From: DATBLE01 sp046732255
GTDB taxonomy: Bacteria > Actinomycetota > Thermoleophilia > Gaiellales > Gaiellaceae
DNA length: 27,898 nucleotides
Reading direction: 5' to 3'
NCBI GenBank assembly: GCA_046732255.1
Contig: JBKPMR010000063.1
Location: 1-27,898 of the forward strand
The position numbers and the translations under genes are program-made. Below the pieces are notes generated by a model. That model was not told where the DNA came from. It worked only from the letters and a program-made list of their open reading frames with translations, and did no database searches. Shown piece after piece: positions 15,175 to 22,116 of this stretch (the stretch's first letter is position 1; each line of letters opens with the position of its first letter).

Positions 15175-15621
15175 GTGCAGAGTCACTTGGGCACTGCCGC
15201 ACCATCGCTTGGGGTTCGTCTCCAGGCTCGACCTGATTCCGCCTTCCTTCTTCGTCAACGGCTCGCGAAATGGTTGGACGAGTTAGGAGCCGAGAGTGAC
15301 GATGTCTTCGCCGTGTCGCTTGCCGTCACGGAGGCGTTCGCGAACGCGGTCGAGCATCCGCACGCCCCCACTCGGAGCGTGGTCGAGGTGGATGGGAGCC
15401 TCGTGGATCACACGATCACTGTCACCGTTCGGGATTCGGGATCGTGGGGGGCGAAGCGGAAGCGCGTGGAGGGCGGCCACGGCTTGCATTTGATGCGCCA
15501 CTTCATGGATTCCGTCGACATTAAGACCGGGTCGAGTGGAACGTCCATTACGCTACGAAGGAATCTGCAGGATGTTGCCGCTCGTGCGCCGCGAGACGGG
15601 GTCTCGGCCTCGCGGCACTAG
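15175..15621 (+). CDS. RsbW-like anti-sigma factor / serine-protein kinase (HATPase_c_2)
   Basis: GTG 15175 is preferred over ATG 15160 because GGAGGA sits 6 bases before it, inside the longer reading. The 148-aa product is a single GHKL ATPase domain. The N-box is VTEAFANAVEH (Glu and Asn for Mg-ATP), G1 is VRDSGSWG and G2 is GGHGLHLMRHFMD. Such kinases bind and inhibit a sigma factor and phosphorylate a STAS antagonist on serine. A STAS protein lies 1.1 kb downstream (16719), so the two probably form a partner-switching pair. No sigma factor gene is in the window. Confidence 0.88.
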   Translation: MQSHLGTAAPSLGVRLQARPDSAFLLRQRLAKWLDELGAESDDVFAVSLAVTEAFANAVEHPHAPTRSVVEVDGSLVDHTITVTVRDSGSWGAKRKRVEGGHGLHLMRHFMDSVDIKTGSSGTSITLRRNLQDVAARAPRDGVSASRH

Positions 15622-15636
15622 TGTTGGGCGGGGCCG

Positions 15637-16200
15637 TTAGCGCTCTCCTGCGGTTCCGTCTTTCGTGACGATCGTGTAGGTAGCGGTCGTCTGAACGACC
15701 TGCTCGACGTCGGGGATCTCGTGACCGGGGAGGATCAGGTAGTAGCCGGGCACCGAGTGCAGGGTGGTGATGTCCTCGTCGGTCACGTCCATCGTGACGT
15801 TGCAGTAGGGGTTCGCGCACTCGCACATGTACACCTGGCCGTCCCGGCGGCCGTTGCGGGCGATCAGGTCGTTGATCTGCCGGTAGAACTCCTCGGTCTG
15901 GACGATCCGCTGCTCGCGGGGCATGGTCATGAACTCGGGGTGGCGGGCGAGTTCGAGCAGGATCGGCTCGGGTGTTGCGAACGATTCGACCACCTCGCTG
16001 GCGAGCGCGTGCAGCTTCTGACCGTTGCCGCGTGCAGAGGAGCGCAGCAGGTGGAACGCGGACTCGATCGGCAGCCCGATCCGCTCGCGCAGCATCCCCT
16101 TCGCCTGCTCGATCACCACCCGCGAGTCCAGCGCCGTCTGCAGTTGCTCCGCTCGCTCGCGCCACGCCTGCGCTTCTTGGTTGACCCCGTCCTCCAGCAT
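15637..16200 (-). CDS. ANTAR-domain protein with a C-terminal CEC-motif domain
   Basis: The start is ATG 16200 with GGAG six bases upstream (187 aa); the longer open frame is not needed. Residues 8-70 form a helical ANTAR domain: ERAEQLQTALDSRVVIEQAK and GMLRERIGLPIESAFHLLR, the three-helix RNA-binding antiterminator fold. The C-terminal 60 residues contain MCECANPYCNVTMDVTDEDI and PGYYLILPGHEIPDVEQVV. This CEC-x4-C segment is repeated in the small protein encoded divergently at 16439. No receiver or GAF domain is present, so the C-terminal domain may be the sensor. It likely acts on RNA in the cytoplasm, perhaps on the neighbouring leader. Confidence 0.82.
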   Translation of the reverse strand: MLEDGVNQEAQAWRERAEQLQTALDSRVVIEQAKGMLRERIGLPIESAFHLLRSSARGNGQKLHALASEVVESFATPEPILLELARHPEFMTMPREQRIVQTEEFYRQINDLIARNGRRDGQVYMCECANPYCNVTMDVTDEDITTLHSVPGYYLILPGHEIPDVEQVVQTTATYTIVTKDGTAGER

Positions 16201-16307
16201 GTCTGGCTCCGATCTACTTGGAGCACCAACCGACCGGGTGGTGCGCCACTGCGAAAGATGAGCCGACTCCAGCGGGTCTCGGCTGAGGCCTGGACAGAAT
16301 CCGAAGC

Positions 16308-16324
16308 GGTACGCACACCGTACC
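16308..16324. promoter_or_regulatory. Inverted repeat GGTACG-n5-CGTACC between divergent genes
   Basis: A perfect 6-bp inverted repeat with a 5-base spacer, 108 bases upstream of the ANTAR start and just before the promoter of the CEC/STAS genes. Position and symmetry fit an operator for a dimeric regulator; the regulator is unknown. Confidence 0.35.
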
Positions 16325-16331
16325 ACCCCTC

Positions 16332-16361
16332 TTGGCGGATCGACTTCCAGCGAGCTAAAAT
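16332..16361 (+). promoter_or_regulatory. Promoter: TTGGCG, 18 nt, TAAAAT
   Basis: TTGGCG (16332-16337) and TAAAAT (16356-16361), 18 bases apart, fit a housekeeping-type promoter. Transcription would start near 16368, giving a leader of about 70 bases before the ATG at 16439. Confidence 0.5.
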
Positions 16362-16380
16362 CGGCGCGTTCACAACCGCC

Positions 16381-16414
16381 CCGACTCCTAGACCCGAGTC
16401 GGCCCACATGGGCC
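16381..16414 (+). promoter_or_regulatory. Tandem stem-loops in the leader of the CEC/STAS genes
   Basis: CCGACTC/GAGTCGG with an 8-base loop (16381-16402) abuts GGCCCA/TGGGCC (16401-16414). The two share two bases and could be alternatives. Because ANTAR proteins bind paired hairpins in leaders, this is a possible target, but the loops are not the canonical hexaloops. Confidence 0.35.
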
Positions 16415-16438
16415 GAAGGGCGTAAGGAAAAGAGCCGG

Positions 16439-16708
16439 ATGACCAGGTTGTCAACGCAGCCGCACTTCACCCGACGGGTCAACGACTCCATCCACCAAGT
16501 CTTGGACAAGCTCGCTGCCGAGGACGGCGAGTTCTGGTGCGAATGCGACGACATCCACTGCGAAGAACGCGTGCTCCTCACACTCCGCGAGTACGCCGCC
16601 CTACGCGAACGGCGCAACGAGCGCCTGCTCTCACCAGTCCATCAACCCGCCTCGACCCTCATCCACTCCGCGTTCGAGACCCACACCTACCTGTCAACTC
16701 GGGACTGA
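16439..16708 (+). CDS. Small CEC-motif protein
   Basis: The 89-aa product starts at ATG 16439 after AAGGAAAAG. Its centre, FWCECDDIHCEERVLLTLRE followed by YAALRERRNERLL, matches the C-terminal domain of the ANTAR protein encoded on the other side of the intergenic region (CEC, four residues, C, then a strand and a T.xE/D helix). Three cysteines and acidic residues could bind a metal. The family has no name that I can assign. It ends 10 bases before the STAS gene and so is probably cotranscribed with it, in a regulatory cassette. Confidence 0.7.
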   Translation: MTRLSTQPHFTRRVNDSIHQVLDKLAAEDGEFWCECDDIHCEERVLLTLREYAALRERRNERLLSPVHQPASTLIHSAFETHTYLSTRD

Positions 16709-16718
16709 GGAGGATCCC

Positions 16719-17228
16719 GTGATGTCATCAGAGCTTCCCGTCGCACCTGAATTTTCGATCACGACCTCCAGTCTGAACGGCGCAGCAATCGTCAGCCTCT
16801 CCGGAGAACTCGATCTCACGACCGCACCGCAGTTGGAGGAAGAGCTTGTCGCCTGCGACGGCAACCAACCCGTGATCGTGGACCTGACCGCACTCACCTT
16901 CATCGACTCCAGCGGCGTACATGTCCTCCTTGGGGAACGCGGCAGCCGCAAGCCCGCCGCGCTAGTGATCGCACCAGAATCACACGTTGCCCGTGTGTTC
17001 GAGATCGTCTGCGCGAGCCAAGTCCTACTGGTATGCCACGACCTCGAAACAGCGATCAAGAGTTCGGGCAATACGAGTTCGTCCCCGCACCCCCGACCTT
17101 TCACACGAACGACCCAGCCGATCGTTCATCCGGATTCGCGCAGAGATGGTGGGCCGGAGACGATGGATCGGACCTTGCCCTCGATTGCGTCTGCGAGGAA
17201 CCCGCCTCCGGCCCACTTCTCACAGTAG
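16719..17228 (+). CDS. STAS-domain anti-sigma factor antagonist (RsbV/SpoIIAA-like)
   Basis: GAGGAGG lies 5 bases before GTG 16719 and 8 before ATG 16722; either may start the 168/169-aa product. Residues 10-110 are a STAS domain with AIVSLSGELDLTTAPQLEEE and VIVDLTALTFIDSSGVHVLL. The Asp-Ser-Ser-Gly loop carries the serine phosphorylated by RsbW-type kinases; unphosphorylated protein frees the sigma factor. The remaining 55 residues are a low-complexity Ser/Pro/Arg tail, longer than usual, which may be read-through into non-conserved sequence. The kinase partner is probably the gene at 15175. Confidence 0.88.
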   Translation: MMSSELPVAPEFSITTSSLNGAAIVSLSGELDLTTAPQLEEELVACDGNQPVIVDLTALTFIDSSGVHVLLGERGSRKPAALVIAPESHVARVFEIVCASQVLLVCHDLETAIKSSGNTSSSPHPRPFTRTTQPIVHPDSRRDGGPETMDRTLPSIASARNPPPAHFSQ

Positions 17229-17315
17229 GCCGGTTCGGTCGGCTGACTAGATGGCCGTTTCGGCCGATCCCGGTCCTTCAAGTCCAAGCGACAGGACGCT
17301 CGGACAGCCTGCCCC

Positions 17316-17544
17316 CTAGTTGATGTCCAGCGACCCGGACGCCGTAACGACGGCAGAGGAAACCTGGGCTTCGGAAACCTCGACCGTGTTCAGGGCGTCC
17401 TTGAGCACGTCGGAGTTCAACCCGTGTATGCGTAGGACCAACGGTCCAATCGAAGTGCTGCGAGTACAGCGTTATTTGGTCGAGGCCCTTCGCCTCAAGG
17501 TCCCTCGCCAGGCTGAAGGCTTGCTCTCTCTCTCCATCCCTCAC
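17316..17544 (-). pseudogene. Small hypothetical protein gene with a one-base frameshift
   Basis: Reading from GTG 17544 gives MRDGEREQAFSLARDLEAKG then LDQITLYSQHFD. A one-base shift near 17437-17452 continues as GPLVLRIHGLNSDVLKDALN then TVEVSEAQVSSAVV and ASGSLDIN to a TAG at 17318-17316. Each half looks natural only in its own frame, which is strong evidence that one protein of about 75 residues was intended. I do not recognise the family. The shift may be a true mutation or an assembly indel. Confidence 0.5.
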
Positions 17545-17673
17545 CCCCTCTCGTCGCAGGACACGTTCAAAGGTAGGGCGATCCCTTGCGCCTCTGTGAG
17601 CGGCGGTGCGTTATGCAGTTGTGGTCGACCCTACTTAGACGGTATGTCGCGGGAGAGCTGGCAGAGTCCTCAC

Positions 17674-18030
17674 ATGGCATGGCCGTTCAAGGACCGCCCC
17701 AACGTGAACCTTCTTCGTGAAGGGCTGGAAGAGCTGGCCTCTCTACCCCTCCAGAGGCAGCTGTGGCTCTCCGCTGAGAGTCCCTGCTCGTTCATCGAGG
17801 CGAGCTGCAAGACGTACGACGACTCCGCGTTGAGCGAGCTAATCGACTCACCCGCAACTGTCGAGGCGCTCGGTGCAGACGCTGTTCGATTGCTGCAAGA
17901 ACTCTCCCGCGCACTCAAGCGGGTAGACGACACCCTTTCCGAGGACGAATTGATTGTCAGCGAACCGATGGATCGAGTACGAGAGCTTGCTGCGGCCGCC
18001 CTCGCCGCGATAGGGCGAGAGCCCACGTAA
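17674..18030 (+). CDS. Hypothetical 118-aa helical protein
   Basis: I begin at ATG 17674 (MAWPFKDRPNVNLLREGLEE), where the composition becomes protein-like; the open frame continues upstream to 17320 but that part is antisense to the frameshifted gene. The product is acidic and helical: LASLPLQRQLWLSAESPCSF, ATVEALGADAVRLLQELSRA, and EPMDRVRELAAAALAAIGRE at the end. No domain is recognised. The ribosome site is weak. A near-perfect intrinsic terminator lies 79 bases after the stop. Confidence 0.6.
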   Translation: MAWPFKDRPNVNLLREGLEELASLPLQRQLWLSAESPCSFIEASCKTYDDSALSELIDSPATVEALGADAVRLLQELSRALKRVDDTLSEDELIVSEPMDRVRELAAAALAAIGREPT

Positions 18031-18108
18031 CGAACGTCGCCTTGGCCAGATCATTCATCGATGACGTAATCCGAGGCTAGCTCGCCCCAGGCTACATCTG
18101 GCAGTGTT

Positions 18109-18148
18109 GGGCGGACGGCAATCCGATGCCGTCCGCCCGCCTTTTTTT
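18109..18148 (+). terminator. Intrinsic terminator
   Basis: An 11-bp perfect stem GGGCGGACGGC/GCCGTCCGCCC with an 8-base loop is followed by GCC and seven T. This is the clearest rho-independent terminator in the window and ends the transcript of the 118-aa gene. Confidence 0.9.
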
Positions 18149-18174
18149 GAACAGCTCGCCGTGACGCTGAGGCT

Positions 18175-18414
18175 GTGACGTGGCTCCTGGCGCTTCTTGT
18201 GGTCGCCTTCGCCTTCTGTGCGCTTGTGTTCGTCGTCGGCTGGTTCGTCGCTCTCGGCCGGGCGGTCTACAAGGCTCCCGAATCTGCCACAGCCGGCGGC
18301 GGTGCACAAGATGTGGAAGCAGTCGTGACACAGGTACGCACCCGACCGGGCAAATGCTCCGGTAGCGATACTGAAATTCGGGGGGTGGCGCACCGACTCG
18401 CCCAGCTGAGTTAA
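18175..18414 (+). CDS. Small single-pass membrane protein
   Basis: The frame starts at GTG 18175, 26 bases past the terminator, and encodes 79 aa. Residues 3-30 form one strong membrane helix (LLALLVVAFAFCALVFVVGW), followed by a short basic loop GRAVYKAPES and a soluble tail of about 40 residues without known motif. No convincing ribosome site is seen. It could be a real small inner-membrane protein, or a 5' fragment whose tail has lost its frame. The region after it (18415-18626) shows no gene. Confidence 0.45.
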   Translation: MTWLLALLVVAFAFCALVFVVGWFVALGRAVYKAPESATAGGGAQDVEAVVTQVRTRPGKCSGSDTEIRGVAHRLAQLS

Positions 18415-18626
18415 TCCTCTCCCCTCGGCTAGGGCAGCACCGCCCCCCTCTTCGCCCGAAAAGTGCGCGCAACAGCAAGACAGACTGGGGCGCAACGCGA
18501 GATAGTCGCCTGGGGGCGGGCTCTGCTCACAGCCGTCCGGTAAGCCTCTTCCACGGACTGGTGTGGTCTCAAAGGGAGCTCGCTTCTCTTTCGTTCGCGA
18601 CGCTGCGAGCACTTTCCACCTTCACT

Positions 18627-18854
18627 CATTTGAGGGAGGCGGCCCACTAGGCGGTTGCGGAAGGATGCGCGCCAGAAGCGGGCGGCTCCCGAGGGTGCAC
18701 CCAAACACGGCGAGTCAGGGGGGTACCAGCCCCGCCGCAGGGTGAAGGGGGCCGCCCGCCTTTCAGATCATCCCCCGAAGTCGATCGGTTTTCTACTAGC
18801 TGTGCGAGCATCCGTTCGTGACCTCCCAAGGCACGGCGCACGGACGCTTCGAAC
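18627..18854. repeat. 228-bp element, copy 1 (structured repeat)
   Basis: This segment recurs at 27519-27745, identical except for one G in a run (six here, five there). Within it, long complementary arms nest. GGATGC-n-CGC pairs with GCG-n-GCATCC, and a 13-bp helix GCGGGCGGCTCCC pairs with its partner. Inside these are CACCC/GGGTG and CGGCG/CGCCG. No transposase or open frame of its own is convincing, and no terminal inverted repeats or target duplication are evident. It may be a structured RNA gene or a non-autonomous mobile element. The right flank is a gene fragment (18865-19003). Confidence 0.8.
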
Positions 18855-18864
18855 CCGACAAGTT

Positions 18865-19003
18865 CGACCGGCCGCGCTCCGGTGGTTCGAGCGGTACCCC
18901 GCGGAGCGGCAACCGAGCTTCCTCCGGGCGCAGGTCGCGTTGGCGGCGTTGGGGGATCTTCGCGGCCGAGGAAGCGAAGCGGCCGCGAAGCTACTCAAAC
19001 CTG
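18865..19003 (+). pseudogene. Fragment of an unidentified protein (AQVAL-AxxxLR motif)
   Basis: Directly after repeat copy 1 the plus strand reads RPAALRWFERYPAERQPSF, then LRAQVALAALGDLRGRGSEA and AAKLLK before losing coherence. The same pattern, LLNAQVALSAMAELRAGEHE and QAAKLL, occurs on the minus strand at 21826-21965. Two independent occurrences suggest a real protein family, here lacking its beginning and probably its end. I cannot name the family. The position right against the repeat suggests the element replaced the 5' part. Confidence 0.45.
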
Positions 19004-19118
19004 GCGACTCAGGCCAGGTAATAAACCTGGGGTCTTGCCACGTCTATCGATGCCGCGCCGGCGGCCCATTCTCAACATGCTTCCGCCGGCTGACTAGATG
19101 ACAGTTCCGGAATGCCGA

Positions 19119-19538
19119 TCAGTCTGAGGAGATTGACTCCAGGACCTGGCCTGCCTTCTTCGGCTTGGCCTCTTGGGCAACGTCGGCCTGGGCAAGCATT
19201 CCGATCAGCTGTCGGTCGACGACAACCGGCAGTCGACGCACCTGATATTCGGCCATCAGCTCCAACGCAGTGTCCAGTGACTCCTCCGGTCCGACCGTCA
19301 CCGGGTTTTCCGACAGAATCTCCTTGACCTGAGCCTGCTCGATGTCTTTTCCAGTGGCAACGACCCGCGTCACGATGTCTCGGTCGGTGACGATCCCTGC
19401 TAGCAATCCGTCCTCCTCGACCACCGGCAGCGAGCCAACGTCCTCTCGTTCCATCACCTGGGCCGCGAACCGGACTGCAGTCCACGGTTGAACCGCCTGC
19501 GGGTTCGGCGTCATGGCCTGACCAACAGTCTTTGGCAT
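19119..19538 (-). CDS. CBS-pair protein
   Basis: The 139-aa product starts at ATG 19538 after a strong AAAGGAGG. Two CBS domains fill it: residues 5-65 (TVGQAMTPNPQAVQPWTAV, GSLPVVEEDGLLAGIVTDRD) and 73-128 (VKEILSENPVTVGPEESL, YQVRRLPVVVDRQLIGMLAQ). Such pairs bind adenosine nucleotides and act as energy or stress sensors; no partner domain is attached. It clusters with small zinc-ribbon, DUF2188 and membrane proteins of the kind found in stress-response islands. It is only moderately similar to the CBS pair at 6879. Confidence 0.93.
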   Translation of the reverse strand: MPKTVGQAMTPNPQAVQPWTAVRFAAQVMEREDVGSLPVVEEDGLLAGIVTDRDIVTRVVATGKDIEQAQVKEILSENPVTVGPEESLDTALELMAEYQVRRLPVVVDRQLIGMLAQADVAQEAKPKKAGQVLESISSD

Positions 19539-19640
19539 CTGAAAGCCTCCTTTTGGTTCGTAAGCTGAATGGTTCGGCAGTTCCCTGAGCCGACGACGTC
19601 AAACGCCGGATCGAGCCCGAATCGCGAGTCGCCAGCGGCG

Positions 19641-19831
19641 TTAGTTGTCGGGGAAGGGATCTTGCGTGTTGTCACCTCCGCTCATCGACTCCCACGCCTG
19701 CGGGCCGCTGCAGTTTGGGCACGGCGGTAGCGATTGCACTGACTGCACCTGCAACTCGTAACGCAGTTCGTGCAGCGATAAGTGCCTACGGACACGTCAC
19801 TTCCGACCGGTGCTGGATTGGCCATCGTCAT
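19641..19831 (-). pseudogene. Zinc-ribbon protein gene with a one-base frameshift
   Basis: From ATG 19831 (or 19825, better spaced from AGGAGG) the frame reads MANPAPVGSDVSVGTYRCTN then C. A missing base near 19757-19764 disrupts it. Restoring one G gives CGYELQVQSVQSLPPCPNCS followed by GPQAWES and a terminus GGDNTQDPFPDN at TAA 19643-19641. The corrected 60-residue protein has two CxxC pairs (CTNC, CPNC) spaced as in a rubredoxin-like zinc ribbon. The ribosome site and terminus are intact, so the gene was recently functional, or the lesion is an assembly error. Role unknown; it lies in the small stress-protein cluster. Confidence 0.7.
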
Positions 19832-20038
19832 TTCCCTCCTCAGCTGGTTGTGGGCCGGTACCCGCGCTCGCATCCGCAACACCTGACGCGCGATAGGCTC
19901 GGGCACGATGGCTCTGCGGCTGTCGTCGCTAATGCTCACGCGCTCGGGCCGACTTCTCGCTCGTCTGCGACCGCCTCGCTCTACCCGCAGGAAGTCGCGT
20001 CGCTAAGGCCGTCGCTTTGAGCGCCGGTACGCACGGCG

Positions 20039-20269
20039 TTAACCCTGCGTGCGCCGTGGGTCACGGCCGTAGGTGCTGCGCTCGCGGATCGTGCCATCCC
20101 GCCTATGGATGAGCAACTCCGAATTGTTCCTCTGTGCGACAAAGCGACCAGCCTTTGCAGCTTCGACCTGCGTCTTATGGATCAGCCTTGCACGAGCCGA
20201 TCCCTCGACTCGCACCTGCCAGCTGCCACTGTTGCCATAGATGACGTGAACGTCACCTAGGTTCGCCAT
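20039..20269 (-). CDS. DUF2188 domain protein
   Basis: The 76-aa product starts at ATG 20269. HVIYGNSGSWQVRVEGSARA, a helix KTQVEAAKAGRFVAQRNNSE and the ending LLIHRRDGTIRERSTYGRDP are diagnostic of DUF2188: a short strand pair, a helix with alternating Ala, then ELxIH.RDGxIxxxxxYGxDP. Function is unproven; the family is small, cytoplasmic and often near stress genes. It begins 8 bases after the stop of the 42-aa hydrophobic peptide, so the two are cotranscribed. Confidence 0.9.
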   Translation of the reverse strand: MANLGDVHVIYGNSGSWQVRVEGSARARLIHKTQVEAAKAGRFVAQRNNSELLIHRRDGTIRERSTYGRDPRRTQG

Positions 20270-20277
20270 TGCTGGAC

Positions 20278-20406
20278 TCAGAAAGCACCGACGAGGGCGA
20301 GAACGAGTGCGATGATCAGGAGCAGGAACAACCAGTTATTGACTGCTGCGCCGCCGACGATGGCGAGGATGATCACCAGCACCACCAGAAACCACAACAA
20401 CGCCAC
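20278..20406 (-). CDS. 42-aa hydrophobic membrane peptide
   Basis: GTG 20406 follows GGAGGTAAAAC, a strong site. The product MALLWFLVVLVIILAIVGGA then AVNNWLFLLLIIALVLALVG and AF consists of two membrane helices joined by AVNNW, which fits a hairpin in the membrane. Very similar short hydrophobic proteins are widespread in soil bacteria and often accompany stress genes. It precedes the DUF2188 gene by 8 bases in the same operon. The role is unknown. It is easily missed because of its length. Confidence 0.75.
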   Translation of the reverse strand: MALLWFLVVLVIILAIVGGAAVNNWLFLLLIIALVLALVGAF

Positions 20407-20515
20407 CGTTTTACCTCCTGCCGTTTGCCTGCCGTCTGTGTCGCGTTCTGTTTCGCCGTTCGCTGTTTGCGAAACATGGAACGCTCGGGACTCGACGGAC
20501 GGACGGAGGTGTTCG

Positions 20516-20842
20516 ATGGCGACAGCAGGCGACAGGGGCGGGCGGCGGGCGATGGGTATCGTGCGGGTACGGAGGGGACGCGCGTACTGGTTTCCCGAGC
20601 GCGGCTCCTACACCAGTGAGACCAAACCCTTCTATCTGACTAGCGAGTTCCTCGTCTTCGGGCTCTACTTGATTGGGCTTGGTATCGCCGCCTCGACGAG
20701 CCCTCAGATCGATGCTCGGCTGTTCTGGATCCTGGCCACGGTTGTCGTATTCGGATACATGGTCAGCCGCGGGATCGCGAAAGCCGCGACCCGCAGCCGT
20801 GCTCACGACCCGCGCGAAGACATAGACCTCGGCCGCGACTGA
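20516..20842 (+). CDS. Small two-TM membrane protein
   Basis: ATG 20516 is preferred over upstream codons because GGAGGTGTTCG precedes it; the product has 108 aa. An Arg-rich N-terminus (GIVRVRRGRAYWFPERGSY) is followed by two membrane helices, FLVFGLYLIGLGIAAST and LFWILATVVVFGYMVSRGIA, and a charged tail ending DPREDIDLGRD. The arrangement N-in, two helices, C-in is likely. Family not recognised, although similar proteins occur in actinobacterial genomes. It diverges from the DUF2188/hydrophobic peptide operon, with about 110 bases between the starts. Confidence 0.75.
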   Translation: MATAGDRGGRRAMGIVRVRRGRAYWFPERGSYTSETKPFYLTSEFLVFGLYLIGLGIAASTSPQIDARLFWILATVVVFGYMVSRGIAKAATRSRAHDPREDIDLGRD

Positions 20843-21534
20843 GCGGGGTAGGTGCGTTTCCCGAGTTAGGCCGCCAGGGCCGCTTCCGGTAGCAGCAAAC
20901 CCGAGTCGTCGTTGCGCACACTGTTCACGCGCGAGGAAGCAGGCAGCGCAAGCATTAGTCCGCCCTGCGTGCTCCTTGTTGATCGCCGGATGCGAGCCGA
21001 ACGCACGGAGCACCCCGCCGACTCGTCGAGTGTCCAAACGCCTTGCCCGCCGCGCGTTTCGGGGCGGGCACGCAAGAAGCCTCGCGAGTGGGAGAGGCAA
21101 TCCCCACGAGACCGCAGTCCCGCCCCAAGGATGCTTTCTACCTTCCTGCCGAAGAACCTTGTGCCGCCCAATCGTTTCAAGGAAGGGCGGGCGACTCTCT
21201 GGCATGTCCGCCCGCCCCGAGAGCGGGAAGGCCGTCACGCGCTCCCCGCTCCGAGTCCCGGTTCTCCCACCACGCGAACCTCGGAAACGCGTGGAACCCG
21301 TGCTCGTGGTCTTCCTGGCTGGGTACGGATCCTGATCCTCGATCCGAAAAGCCGTTAGGCGTCGGTGGTCAGCCGGTCACCGAGCCGTGCAGCTCGTACC
21401 AGTCCCGCGAGCCGGCGGGAGCTCGAGACTAGGAAGCGCCAAGCGCGCTCGACAAGAAGACCGGGCGGTGACGTCGGATGTGGCTCGACCGGCTAGACGC
21501 GGTTAGGGTTCGCCAACTCAACAAGGAGGCTCTG
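20843..21534. other. 692-nt stretch without a convincing gene
   Basis: Several open frames exist on both strands but all have Arg/Ser/Pro-rich compositions, no ribosome sites and no recognisable motif. One GC-rich hairpin lies at 21185-21217. The bases just before 21535 carry the ribosome site of the next gene. I read the stretch as decayed DNA. Confidence 0.5.
21185..21217. terminator. GC-rich hairpin in a gene-free stretch
   Basis: GGGCGGGCG (21185-21193) pairs perfectly with CGCCCGCCC (21209-21217) across 15 bases. There is no T-run and no adjacent gene end, so terminator function is uncertain. Confidence 0.3.
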
Positions 21535-21819
21535 ATGGCACTCGCCCGCGTGGTCAGCTTCGACGGCGTCAGCAAGGAACGCATGGAGGAGATGAAGAGT
21601 CAGATGAACGAGGGCGACCGGCCCGAAGGACTCGACGCGACTGAGATCATCGTGCTCCACGATCTGGAGGCAGAGAAGGCACAGGCGATCGTTTTCTTCG
21701 AGGACGAGGATGCCTACCGGCGCGGCGACGAGATCTTGAACGCGATGCCGGCAGAGGACACACCCGGCCAGCGAACAGGAGTCGTGAAAGCCGACGTCGC
21801 CCTTCGCACGACGTTGTAG
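21535..21819 (+). CDS. Small ferredoxin-like-fold (ABM-like) protein
   Basis: The 94-aa product starts at ATG 21535, preceded by AAGGAGG. It has MALARVVSFDGVSKERMEEM, a long helix, ATEIIVLHDLEAEKAQAIVF and FEDEDAYRRGDEILNAMPA. This alternation of strand, helix, two strands and helix is the dimeric alpha/beta-barrel fold of antibiotic-biosynthesis-monooxygenase-like proteins. Similar short proteins in Actinomycetota have unknown substrates. A broken relative is at 14745-15011. A fragment of another gene overlaps just beyond its 3' end on the minus strand. Confidence 0.75.
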   Translation: MALARVVSFDGVSKERMEEMKSQMNEGDRPEGLDATEIIVLHDLEAEKAQAIVFFEDEDAYRRGDEILNAMPAEDTPGQRTGVVKADVALRTTL

Positions 21820-21825
21820 CTCTAG

Positions 21826-21970
21826 CGCGACGCATCAAGTCGGTGAGGAGCTTCGCAGCCTGTTCATGTTCCCCAGCGCGAAGCTCTGCCATCGCTGACA
21901 GCGCAACCTGAGCGTTCAACAGCGACACACCCTTGCCCTCGTCGAGATAGCGGCCGAACCGGGCGCCGCG
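21826..21970 (-). pseudogene. Second fragment with the AQVAL-AxxxLR motif
   Basis: The minus strand reads RFGRYLDEGKGVSLLNAQVA then LSAMAELRAGEHEQAAKLLT and DLMRR. The same motif occurs in the fragment at 18865-19003. Upstream a TAG interrupts the frame after about 12 residues and no start codon with ribosome site is found. Downstream the frame runs antisense into the 94-aa gene. I treat it as the remaining part of a member of the same unidentified family; the beginning is lost. Confidence 0.4.
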
Positions 21971-22116
21971 AGTTGGCCACGAACGACTTTGCTACGGGCC
22001 GTTTGAGGCACGAGTGGCGACTTGATTTACCTCGGAGCTTGTGCTGATGATCGCGAGGCCGCAGGGCATTTGCGCCGCTGCTGCGGGAAGCGGCGCTGAG
22101 CCGCGGAGGTGGCGTT

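Noticed and set aside
16381..16414. Canonical ANTAR-binding dual hexaloop
   Set aside because: The first loop has eight bases and the second stem shares bases with the first, so the defined two-hexaloop pattern is not met. It is listed only as tandem stem-loops.
18627..18854. Group II intron or insertion sequence
   Set aside because: I find no domain V-like hairpin, no reverse transcriptase or transposase and no terminal inverted repeats. The element is reported only as a structured repeat.
20866..21180. A 104-aa minus-strand frame ending LLLPEAALAA
   Set aside because: The last 30 residues look protein-like, but the rest is Arg/Ser-rich with no ribosome site or recognisable motif. It was left as gene-free sequence.
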